64,000 nucleotides of DNA from JBFMHP01 sp040752855. GTDB taxonomy: Bacteria > Pseudomonadota > Gammaproteobacteria > RBG-16-57-12. The position numbers were made by a program, and so were the translations under genes. This document shows positions 16,785-26,366 of the stretch, piece by piece. The notes under the pieces are model-generated. The model searched no databases. It had not been told where the DNA came from and worked only from the letters and a program-made list of their open reading frames with translations. Every line of letters starts with the position of its first letter. Position 1 is the stretch's first letter. The DNA lies in the NCBI GenBank assembly GCA_040752855.1, contig JBFMHP010000033.1, forward strand, positions 30,389-94,388, in the 5' to 3' direction.

Positions 16785-18868
16785 CTCATGAACCTTATGT
16801 TTTCGTCTTTTATAATACCGTTACTTTTCCGAACAATATCTTCAACGATTTGATTGCGCTGCAAGATAGTAGACTCCTGCCCCCTCAAATCAATTGTCAC
16901 GGACTGCACAGTTCCGGGAGGCAAATTCATCTCTCGCTGAATCGCTTGTTTAGCAACATTGCTGGTCAACTGCGATATGCCACCGGACCGATTGATGTCA
17001 TAGTTTTTGACCTCCACTGTCCAAGTGTCACCGCAAAAATCTGGCTTTACGCAACCTTTGGTATTTGGCGGCACTTTCTCACCACCCTTATATGCCACCT
17101 GCGCATTTTTATCACTGGGCAAAGTCTCGCCTACGTCTTTCTCAGATTGCTGCCAATGTGGCCGCTCTGACTTGGGCGCGCCTTCAATCCGCTCCGCCAC
17201 CCACTCCCCGCCCCGCTTGACCACCCGCATCCCGTACTTGCCGATGTTGCCGGCGATCACTTGAGTAACGTACTCCTCGCCCTTCTCCGCGGCAAGTTGC
17301 TCCAGGGTCTTGCTGCCGTCGTGCAGGGCTTTGATGTCTTGCCAGGCTTCGTAGGTGGTGATGCCCTTGTCGATCAGCCAGCCGATGCCGACTACGATCG
17401 GTACCCACACGGCGTTATTTTCGGTTTCGATCTGCGCGGCGGCGGTGGCACTGGTGGCCTCGGCGCCGGTAGCGGTGGCGATGCCGGCCACGAGGGTGGT
17501 GATGAGGTTCTTGCGGGCCTCTTTGGCCTGCGGTGTCAGGCTCGCTGCGTCTTGACCGATGAGCGTATCGATGAACGTGTTGAGTACGACGCTGGCCGCT
17601 GCGCCGCCCGCGGCAGCTCCGCAGTCGGCCTCTTGGAGGTACGCGCCTGCGCAGGCGTTGAGGGTGTGCAGGGCGAGGCGCGCGGGTTCGGAGTCAAGCT
17701 GCTCGGCGATGAGCTTGATCTCTTGGGCGGCGAGGCTTTGCAGGTAGTTGACAGCGGCGGCCTGGAGCATCTGATGAGTGGTGGCGGTGACGTTGCCCGA
17801 GGCCGCGGCGGTCAGCGCGGTCAGCACTGTGCGGCCGCTACCGCCCATCTCCCAGATCTGGTTGTCTTTGAGTACCGCGGTGAGTTCGGCGAGGCGCGCC
17901 GGGTCTTGCTGCTCGGCAGGTTTGGCGCGCTCTTGGTCGAGGGCGGCTTGCGCTTGAGTGGATTCCCGGGCGCGATTATCGAGGAAGGTGCCGGTCTCGC
18001 CGACCAGCGCTTCGGTGATTTCGAAGCCGGTGCGGATCTCGTGTTCGTCGAAGATCGGATCGAGGGCGTTTTCGGTGTGTTGTGTGTCGCGCCGGACTGA
18101 GGCGATCGTCTCTTCGCTGCTCTGGCCGGTGCGTTCCCGCTGGGCAGTTTCATCGGTGATGATGATGGCGGCCGGGCTGAGGGCGCTGTGGGTGGTGCTG
18201 GCGGCCTCATCCTCGGCGCGCATCGTGACCGGGATGCCGGCGCTGAGACCCCCGAGGCCGGGGGCGCTCATCGTGGTGGCATCTTCACCGCGCGGATGGG
18301 GGATGCGGGCGGGGGCGTGGCTCTGCTCTTGGCCGATCAAGCTGCCGTAGCCGAGGCTTAGGTTGACGCTCTGCGCGTCGTATTCTGCGCGGTTTTCGAG
18401 GTCGCGAGTGGCGAGGGTCTGGGTGCGCAGGCGGTTGTGGGCTTCGGGGGCCTCGGAGGCGATCACGGCGCCGGTCAGGTCGGTGTGGCCGGAGACGGTG
18501 AGGTCGAAGCCTTGGGCGCCGGCGTAGAGGCCGGTCTGTTCGGTGACGCTGAGGTAGTGGCTGGTGATCTCGGTGCGGCCGTGGTTGAGGCTGGCGGTGC
18601 TCACGCCGGTGCAGAACGGCGGGATGCACAGGCTCATCCCCACGCCGGTGGTGCGCTCATCGACCTCGTAGGTGTGGCGGTCTTGCGGGCTGTCGAGGAT
18701 GAGGTCGCCGCGTGGGTATAGGTCCCGTCCGGACGTTTCTTGGCAGTCCTGAGCTTCGCGGTGTGTCTGCTCGGTGGGAAAGATAGCCAGATCGCCGTGA
18801 AGGCGCGCGGTAGCGTCGGCACAATAAATAAAAAACGCGACGGCAAGCAGAAGGTATCGTTTCGTCAT
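16781..18868 (-). CDS. Orphan CdiA-type toxin with its own Sec signal peptide
   Basis: A 695-residue open frame. Residues 1-22 (MTKRYLLLAVAFFIYCADA) form a Sec signal peptide. Residues about 50-305 are nearly identical to late CdiA sequence. Then come an Ala-rich pretoxin region with AAQIETENNA (VENN-like motif, about residue 480) and a C-terminal toxin tip. The tip has KPDFCGDTWTVEVKNY, the spacing of a PD-(D/E)XK nuclease core, so DNA or RNA cleavage is likely. There is no TPS domain, so TpsB cannot export it directly. Against the decayed copy the linker carries two compensating indels (-2 and -4), which keeps the frame open. It is followed by its immunity gene with ATGA overlap. Confidence 0.75.
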   Translation of the reverse strand: MTKRYLLLAVAFFIYCADATARLHGDLAIFPTEQTHREAQDCQETSGRDLYPRGDLILDSPQDRHTYEVDERTTGVGMSLCIPPFCTGVSTASLNHGRTEITSHYLSVTEQTGLYAGAQGFDLTVSGHTDLTGAVIASEAPEAHNRLRTQTLATRDLENRAEYDAQSVNLSLGYGSLIGQEQSHAPARIPHPRGEDATTMSAPGLGGLSAGIPVTMRAEDEAASTTHSALSPAAIIITDETAQRERTGQSSEETIASVRRDTQHTENALDPIFDEHEIRTGFEITEALVGETGTFLDNRARESTQAQAALDQERAKPAEQQDPARLAELTAVLKDNQIWEMGGSGRTVLTALTAAASGNVTATTHQMLQAAAVNYLQSLAAQEIKLIAEQLDSEPARLALHTLNACAGAYLQEADCGAAAGGAAASVVLNTFIDTLIGQDAASLTPQAKEARKNLITTLVAGIATATGAEATSATAAAQIETENNAVWVPIVVGIGWLIDKGITTYEAWQDIKALHDGSKTLEQLAAEKGEEYVTQVIAGNIGKYGMRVVKRGGEWVAERIEGAPKSERPHWQQSEKDVGETLPSDKNAQVAYKGGEKVPPNTKGCVKPDFCGDTWTVEVKNYDINRSGGISQLTSNVAKQAIQREMNLPPGTVQSVTIDLRGQESTILQRNQIVEDIVRKSNGIIKDENIRFMR
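17959..18710 (-). repeat. Repeat copy B (752 bp) shared with main tpsA
   Basis: Aligns without indels to 20748-21499; I count about 25-30 differences, so about 96% identity. It encodes the segment from GGDLILDS to GTFLDNRA. Being long and almost identical to the main gene, in the same orientation and immediately 5' of different toxin tips, it is a good substrate for homologous recombination. Confidence 0.85.
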
Positions 18869-18897
18869 GAAATTGCCACTGGCCGTTGGATCTCTAT

Positions 18898-18934
18898 CCT
18901 GGGTTTCGCAAAAAGCGCTTTACCCCGGCTACTC
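18898..18934. repeat. Palindromic REP-like element upstream of orphan toxin
   Basis: CCTGGGTTTCGC, spacer, CGCTTTACCCCGGCTAC; third member of the set at 12968 and 16100, 30 bases before the start codon at 18868 in gene direction. Confidence 0.6.
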
Positions 18935-18960
18935 GCTCAATGATGCATGGAATGCACCTA

Positions 18961-19599
18961 CTACCTAACGAGATCAAATTTAATCTTCGCACCATCAGGC
19001 AGGTCTTTAATTTGGTTGGCTATATCTGCCCTAAATTTCATTCCCTCCACAGCGTCAGCCAAATATAAATTTTCCAGTACAAACTCACCGCCAACCAAAA
19101 ATGGAATCTTTGGCAACAGACGTTTCTTGGCAGGCACTTGGCCATTGCGTTCTTGCCATTGATGCGCCAATGGATACCCGGTGAGTACTTCGTAGTCACT
19201 AACTATTGCTCTTGCCCAGCCTTCGATATCGTCAGCCAAATAATCTAAGGCGCCTGTTTCTGGGTCGAAGGTATATACCTTGCTATCCTTGACACAGAAC
19301 TGCCCACCAAAAACATCTTCAGCAAAAAAAAGGCAACCATCAGCCATACCCTTATAGTGGGCCCGCCACAAGGAATTTTCATTCCATTGGTCCAGACCAA
19401 ACTCTTGCTTACTAGAGTGGGATGGAAAAACATGTAGCGCACTTTCTAATGCATAAAATCCATTTCGTTTGCGCAACATACTTAATAGTTCATTCGCTAG
19501 CGAACCAGCCAAGCTACACAGTTGATCCGTTAACGTAGGCTCACGGTCACTTAAAGATGGACCTGCGCTCTTCAATAATTTTTCCAAGTTACCAGGCAT
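18961..19599 (-). CDS. SUKH (SMI1/KNR4-type) immunity protein for the CdiA nuclease
   Basis: The 212-residue soluble protein is started at ATG 19599, 2 bases past the tpsA stop; longer frames overlap the toxin end. The core reads GFYALESALHVFP, SLWRAHYKGMADGCLFFAED, VFGGQFC and YTFDPETG, the pattern of SMI1/KNR4 (SUKH) immunity proteins. SUKH proteins are established partners of diverse nuclease toxins. The position directly after the NucA/NucB-type tip makes it the cognate immunity candidate. It is less GC-rich than tpsA. Confidence 0.8.
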   Translation of the reverse strand: MPGNLEKLLKSAGPSLSDREPTLTDQLCSLAGSLANELLSMLRKRNGFYALESALHVFPSHSSKQEFGLDQWNENSLWRAHYKGMADGCLFFAEDVFGGQFCVKDSKVYTFDPETGALDYLADDIEGWARAIVSDYEVLTGYPLAHQWQERNGQVPAKKRLLPKIPFLVGGEFVLENLYLADAVEGMKFRADIANQIKDLPDGAKIKFDLVR

Positions 19600-19601
19600 A
19601 A

Positions 19602-22600
19602 TTAATCCACCACATCGATTTGAACCTTGGAGCCAACGGGCAAATCTCGGCACTGAGCACCAATACATGCCCCCGCACCACGATTATCACCAGGATTGAT
19701 ATGTCTCACAGAAGAACCTTGGCCACCTTCCTGGAACATTGCGGGCGGAAATTCGTCCCGATCAAGACTCGGTCTGATTTCGGTACCGCGTAGAGCATCA
19801 CGTCTTCGTGATGCTGCATTAGCGCGATCTATAGTAAGGATACTTGGTTTGCCTGCTGCAACAGCATCTTCAATGTGTTGCGCTGATTCAGGGAACCGGC
19901 TTTTACTAACTTCCACCGTTTTTGTAATACCCCCCCGTACCCCCTCAGCCTCTTTTTGCAGGATCGCCAGCGCCTGCCCCTTGCTCTTGTTGGCATCCAA
20001 TCCGGTGGCGAGGTCGAGCACGGCGAGCAGGCGCTCCAGGGCACTGGCGTCGTGGCCGAACAGCGTGAGCAGGTCGTCGGCAATCTCGGTGAGTTCGTCG
20101 GCGCCCTGTTTTTTCAGTTCTGTGATGAGGTTGTCCTTGGTGAGTTTACCCGCTTTGTGCAGTTCGTGCAGCGTCTTGTAGGCGATCTTGCCGACGGTGA
20201 CGGCAGCCTTGAGCGCATTGTTTTCAGTCTCGATCTGCGCGGCGCCGGTGGGGGTGGCGATGTCGTCTGACCCGAGGCCGGTGGCGAGTCCGGCGACCAA
20301 GGTGGTGATGAGGTTTTTGCGTGCTTCGCGTTGTTCGGGGTTAAGGCCGTCGGCGGGGCCGAGCAGGTCGTTGATGAGCACACCAAGCGAGGCGCCGAGG
20401 GCGCCGCTTTGGCACTCGTTGCCTTGGGCGGCGGCACCGGCACAGGCGTTGAGGGCGTGCAGGGCAAGACGCGCAGGTTCGCTCCGGAGTTGATCGGCGA
20501 GTGATTTGATCTGTTCGGCGGCGAGGCTTTGCAGATAGTTGACGGCGGCGCGGCGCAGGTACTCGGTGCCGGAGGCGCTGACATCGCCCGTGGCGGCCGC
20601 TGTGAACGCGGTGACGATTTGCCGATAGGTGCCGCCGGGGGCCCAGCGTTGGGCGGCTTCGAGGTCGGCAGAGAGTTCGAGCAGGCGCGCACTGTCGGCC
20701 TCGCTGCCACGGGCGAGTTCGGCGCGGATCTGCTGTTCTATCGCTTTGGATTCCTGGGCGCGATTATCGAGGAAGGTGCCGGTCTCGCCGATCAGCGCTT
20801 CGGTGATCTCGAAGCCGGTGCGAATCTCGTGTTCGTCGAAGATCGGTGCAAGGGCGTTTTCGGCGTGTTGTGTGTCGCGCCGGACTGAGGCGATCGTCTC
20901 TTCGCTGCTCTGGCCGGTGCGTTCCCGCTGGGCGGTTTCATCGGTAATGGTGATCGCGGCCGAACTGATGGCACTGTGGGTGGTGCTGGCGGCATCATCC
21001 TCGGCGCGCATCGTGACCGGGATGCCGGCGCTGAGACCCCCGAGGCCGGGGGCGCTCATCGTGGTGGCGTCGTCGCCGCGCGGATGGGGGATGCGGGTGG
21101 GGGCGTGGCTCTGCTCTTGGCCGATCAGGCTGCCGTAGCCGAGGCTTAGGTTGACGCTCTGCGCGTCGTATTCTGCGCGGTTTTCGAGGTCGCGAGTGGC
21201 GAGGGTCTGGGTGCGCAGGCGGTTGTGGGCTTCGGGGGCCTCGGAGGCGATCACGGCGCCGGTCAGGTCGGTGTGGCCGGAGACGGTGAGGTCGAAGCCT
21301 TGGGCGCCGGCGTAGAGGCCGGTCTGTTCGGTGACGCTGAGGTAGTGGCTGGTGATCTCGGTGCGGCCATGGTTGAGGCTGGCGGTGCTCACGCCGGTGC
21401 AGAACGGCGGGATGCACAGGCTCATCCCTACGCCGGTGGTGCGCTCATCGACCTCGTAGGTGTGGCTGTCTTGCAGGCTGTCGAGGATCAGGTCGCCGCC
21501 GGTGTGGGCTTCGATGCGCGCGGCCTTTGCCGTGGCGCCGCGCAGCAGGGTGTCGGCGCCGGATTCGAGGCGCAGCGTTTCGCCGGCGCGCAGCTGGGTG
21601 TTGGTCCAGGTGAGGTCTTCGCCGTCGATCGCGCCCCGGCCGCGGCTGGCGGCGGCGTTGAAGGTCAGGCCGGTCTGCTCGCCGCCGAGGGTGACGGCGA
21701 TACCGACACTGGCGCTGCGCGAGCGGCTGTTGCTGTGCTGTTCGTAGCGATTGGCGGCCGCGTGCAGGAGTAACTCGTCCTCGGCCTGGAGGTCAAGACG
21801 GCCGCCGGCTTCGAGGGTCGCGCCGGTGAGTTCGATGTCGCTCCCCTCCCCGGCTCCCTGGGCGCGCAGGCGCATGTCGCCCGCGGCCGCGAGATGCGCG
21901 CTGTTGGCCTGGCTGGCGCGGTAGGTCTGCTGCGTGTCGCTGCGGCTTTGCCCGAGGCTGAGGCTCACCGTCACCCCGCCGAGGCTCTGCGGTTTCGCGG
22001 CGATGGCATCGGCGCCGTTTTGGACGGCCAAGACTCCGGTGGCAGCGGCCAATGCATCGAGGCGGCTGTCCTCGGTCTTTGAACGCGCCTCGATCATCTG
22101 GTCGACGGTCTCGGCGGCGGTGACCACCGGGCTGCTCAGGCTCCAGCTCAGGCCGCTTTGTTTGACGTGCGATTCCGAGCCCCCCTCGGCCCGATCGATC
22201 GCGGCGTCGAGCTCGATGCGCTGCGCCGCAACGTCGATGTCACCGGCCAGCGCCCGCAGCTGGCCGCCGGATTGGGTGTAGGCCCGGCCGGCGCTGATGC
22301 CAACATTGCCCGTGAGGCTCCCAACCGTGCTGCCTACCGATGTCACGCTTTCGCCTTCGCCCGCTTGGTCCTGCCGCCGACTGCCGAGATTGAGGCTGCC
22401 GCCGTCGGTGTAGAAGCCGCTGCGTTTTTCGCGGTAGTGGTGCGATTCGCTGCGCGTCTCCTCGGCGTGGAGGATGTTTACATCGCCAGCGGCGCGCAGG
22501 GCGATATCGCCGTCAGCCACGAGGGTCGAGCCGCGCAGGGTGAGGTCTTGGGCGGAGTCCACAGTGACGGCGCGCGCGGAGATGAGGCTGCCGACGGCGC

Positions 22601-25600
22601 GATCCAGCTGCATCTCATCACGTTGCGCGGTGGTGGTGGACGAGATGACATCGTCGTCTTTTTCATAGGATTCCGAGTAGCGGCTGTGCCGCTCGCGCGC
22701 CTCCTCGATGAGGAGTTCACCCTGACTCGCAAGATGCACCGCCCCGGACTCGCTGGCGAGGGTGCTGCCCACAATGTGCAGGCCGCTGGCCTCGTCGCGC
22801 GCCTCACCGCCGCCGGCCGTGACCACGACATCGCCGCTGGCCTTCAAGGTGCTGCCGATGACGGTTTCATCGTAATCATGCCGCCGGTGGTAACCATGCT
22901 CGTCGTTCAAGTCTTCATCCAGGCGACGGGTCTCGATGGCGGCCTGAACCGTGAGGTCGCCCGCCGTTTGCACGGACAAGGTTTCACCGGCCTGTAGCGA
23001 CGCGCCGGTGAGCGTGGCGTTGCCCCCGGCATTCAGCCGGAGATCATCGCCCGCGGTGACGGTGGCGCGCTGCTGTTCGGTCGCATCCTCGCGCTTGTAA
23101 TCGCCGCCCTCGAACACGATCCCGTGGCGCGTGCCGGTCGCCACCGTATCGAACACGAGCGCGCCGTCGCTGGACAAGGACGCGCCACCACCAGCCTGGA
23201 TATCGCTGCCCGCAAGCGTGAGCTGGCCGCCGGCGTGGATGTCGAGATCGGCGCGGGACTCAATGACGCCGCGCTGCTGGATGAACGTGGAAGCGGCCTC
23301 GGCATTTCCGAGCTGATCAGTGAGAGTGACGGTTGCGCTGGTATGCGTGATGTCGCGCCCCGCGGCAAGGGCAACCTGTTCCCCGGCGATCCGACCGGAG
23401 GTGTTGATGATATCGGTCTCGGCGCTGAGGGTGGTCGTTCCCAGGCTGTCGATCACGCCATGGTCGTTGTCGATACGTCCGACGCTGAGCAGCAGCTCTG
23501 TTCCACCGGCGATGCGCCCGCTGTTGGCCAGCGTGCCGCTGCTCTTGAGTTCGAGCGATTCACCGGCCAGAACCAAGCCGTTGGGCCAAAGATCGAGCGG
23601 CCGGGCGCGGGTGAGATAGACCACCGGGGCGAGCGCCTGCTCGGCGCGCCCGTCGGGAAGGACGACTGTCTGCTCGACCATCCAGACGATGTCGTGGGTG
23701 AGTGCGGCCATCTGCGTGTCGGTAAGCGCCACGCCGGGCACGAGTTCCAGGCGCTCGGCCACCGCCACGCCGGATTCCATCAGCGCGCGGAAATGCGCCT
23801 CGGCGTTTTCATGGCCCGCGCCCAGCACTGCGCCGTCGAGGGCGAGGAGCTGGTCCCGCACCTGTTGCTGCTCAATGAAGCCATCGCCCAGGCGCTTGAG
23901 GGCGGTGGGGCCGTCGAGCCCGAGCCGTTCGAGCATGTAATCGCTGGAGAGAAACGCGCGGCGATCCCTAAAGCGTGGATCGGTTTCGATGAGGTAGGGG
24001 CGTTCGGGGGCGGCATAACCGTACAGGCCGCCGGCTAGCCGCTCCACGCTCCGGCCTAGTCCCGATACGGGTCGGCCGTTTTCTTGGTAAGACCAGGCAT
24101 TGAGCGGCGCGGCGCCATCGGCCACCACGGTCTGGTTATCGAGCACCACACCTTCGAGATGCACCCTGCCGCCGGCGCTGATCAGGGCCGTCTCGCCGCC
24201 GATTACTGAGGAGTCGGCGAGTTGGGGTGGTAAGACAAGGTCGATCTCGCTGTTGCCACACACCTTGCCGCGTGCTTTGTCGGTGCGGCCACACCGCCTA
24301 TGAACCTCGACACGCGCAACGTCATTGACCGTAGTGCGCCTCTGTAATTCGTAGCCGCGGTTGGTGAGCGTGGACGTGATCGCATCCGCCTCCGGCCAGC
24401 CAATAACATCGAGGTCGCCGCCGGCGGCGATCGTGCCGGCGTCATTGGTCAGGGTACCGCCGAGATCCAGTCGCAGATCTCCTCCGGCGAGGATACGTGC
24501 GGGATCCCCCAGCTCAGAGGGATCGAAGCGGTCCTCGGTGATCGTCTCGCTGCGATCACGGTATGTTTCTTGGTGCTGGTCTTTGTCACCATTGGACTTT
24601 TCGTATCGTCCATCCTTCACCTGACTGGGATGGACGTGCACAGCCGGGTCATAGCCGGGATAATAGGCAATGGTGATGCCGTCGGGGGATTCCTCAAGGG
24701 TGTCGTAATAGGCCTCGATGACGGCGGGAACCTCGACGATCGCCTCCTTGTCGGTACAAACGATTCGAGTCCCATAAGTGGTGCATTCCTCAACTGTGCC
24801 AATCACCTTTTTCGTGCCATTGAAGGTGATGTGCCGCCGGGCTTCATCGTGCGCGAGGATATCCGCACTCGAAACTGTTTGAGTCTCCGCCGCAGTGCTT
24901 GTGACATATTCCGGACGGCATGGCGTGTCTCTGAAATACTTACATTTCATAGCGGGCACGGTGTACCCGCCATACCGCCACAATCGCGTCGTCTCCTCGC
25001 TCACCGTCTCGGAATTGATGCCGATGGCGCCCTCGGCGCGGAGGTTTTCCAGATCGCGCACCGCCAGCTCGAGATTGCCACCGGCCTCGATCAGGCTCGA
25101 GCGGTTGACGAGCCGCGTCGTGAGATGCAGCAGGCGGCCGTCGGAATCACGCGCCGCGTCGCCCGCGATAGTCATATCACCGAGGCTGTGGATCTCAGCC
25201 TGATCGGTGTTATATAACTCATCGGCGTAGAGCGCCAGTCGCTCCGTAGCGCCGATCAGCGCGGCGGGGCCCTGGTTGGTGAGCCGGTCGGCCGTCAGCG
25301 TCACGACATCGCCGATCACGGTAGCGGTGTTGCTGAGCGCATTACCTTCGATCGTCACCGAATCGCCATCGATGCGCCCGGCGTTGTCGATCGCCTCGGC
25401 CCGGATCGATACCGTATCGCCTGCAAGGAGCGATGATCGGTCCTCGGCCCGCCGCAGCACCACCCTTCCCGCCTGCGTGATCTCCACCTCTCCGCCGATG
25501 ATCTCCCCGCTGCTCGCCACGCCGAGGCCGGCCTCGGTGCCGATGAGGCGGATGCTCTCGGCGTACATGCCGCCGAGGCTTGAAACGTCCAGGCTGACGG

Positions 25601-26356
25601 TGGGCCGCTCGCCCGCGCCGGCAATCGGTGTCGTATTCAGGTCCGCGTACTCGATGGCGTTGGCACCGGTCACGACATTGAGTTCACTAGCCCAGATCCG
25701 CGCGTTGAGCGTCACGGCACGGGCCAGCAGGTCGAGGCGGTCGACACTCCCATGGGGGTCGGGGCGATCATCGCCGGTCAGCGGCGCGGCGTTGAGGCCC
25801 GTCCCATTGATGTGGATCGCCCCGCCCATGACATCAAATCCCGCCAGCGCCCCGGCCGCACCGAACCTTGGCGCGCCCGTGGTCAACATCCCGCGCGCGG
25901 TATTGATGAAGCCGCAGCCGTCGCAGGTGATGCCGTTGGGGTTGGCGATGACGACCTCGGCGCGCTCACCCGCCACCTCCGTGTAGCCGCGCAACTGGCT
26001 CGGGGCGGTGGAGGTGACTTCGTTGAGGATGATGCGCGCACCGCCGGCGGCAAGATTCGGGTTGCCGTCGACATAACCGGCCTGCTGGGTGAGACTCAGG
26101 GTGCGGCCATTGTTCCTTGCGGATCGACATCGAAACGCTGGTATTGATTGCGCGAGACACCCGCTGCGCTCGGGGTGTTGATCTGCACCAGCGGCAGGCC
26201 GTTGGCGGTGGTTTCGATGCGCGGGGCGTGGATACCGGTGGAGTCGGCCGCCACCTCAGACCGCGCGATGACAGGGACAAACAGTGTCGCGGTGAGCAGC
26301 ACGCACCCGCAGCACGCCGTGTAGCCTTTCCGTGTGATCTCATGCCTCTTGTCCAT
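19602..26356 (-). pseudogene. TpsA/CdiA-type giant exoprotein, frameshifted in the TPS domain
   Basis: About 2250 codons. The first piece (26356 to 26096; MDKRHEITRKGYTACCGC..., signal peptide, then the TPS start ANGLPLVQINTPSAAGVS) stops after DPQGTMAAP. The other frame carries on at once with NGRTLSLTQQAGYVDGNPNL and stays open for about 2160 codons to 19602. The family expects roughly DPQG-T-I-L-NNG here, so 3n+1 bases are missing near 26108-26114. Domain order: TPS (to about 25650), filamentous-haemagglutinin repeats, pretoxin region with AAQIETENNA (about 20214-20240), and a C-terminal NucA/NucB-type DNase tip (19602 to about 19930). The tip shows DRANAASRRRDAL, LDRDEFPPAMFQEGG and DNRGAGACIGAQ. 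The long intact remainder suggests a recent mutation, phase change or sequencing error. If functional, TpsB exports it and the tip kills neighbours. Confidence 0.85.
20748..21499 (-). repeat. Repeat copy C (752 bp) inside tpsA
   Basis: The reference copy of the repeat shared with 17959-18710 (full length) and, over 21016-21507, with 15420-15915. It encodes late stalk sequence before the pretoxin domain. Confidence 0.85.
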
Positions 26357-26366
26357 GTCCCTGCTC

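Noticed and set aside
17261..18100. 279-codon plus-strand open frame in the island
   Set aside because: Antisense to the orphan toxin, with Gly/Ala/Val bias from codon shadowing; no family or start signal.
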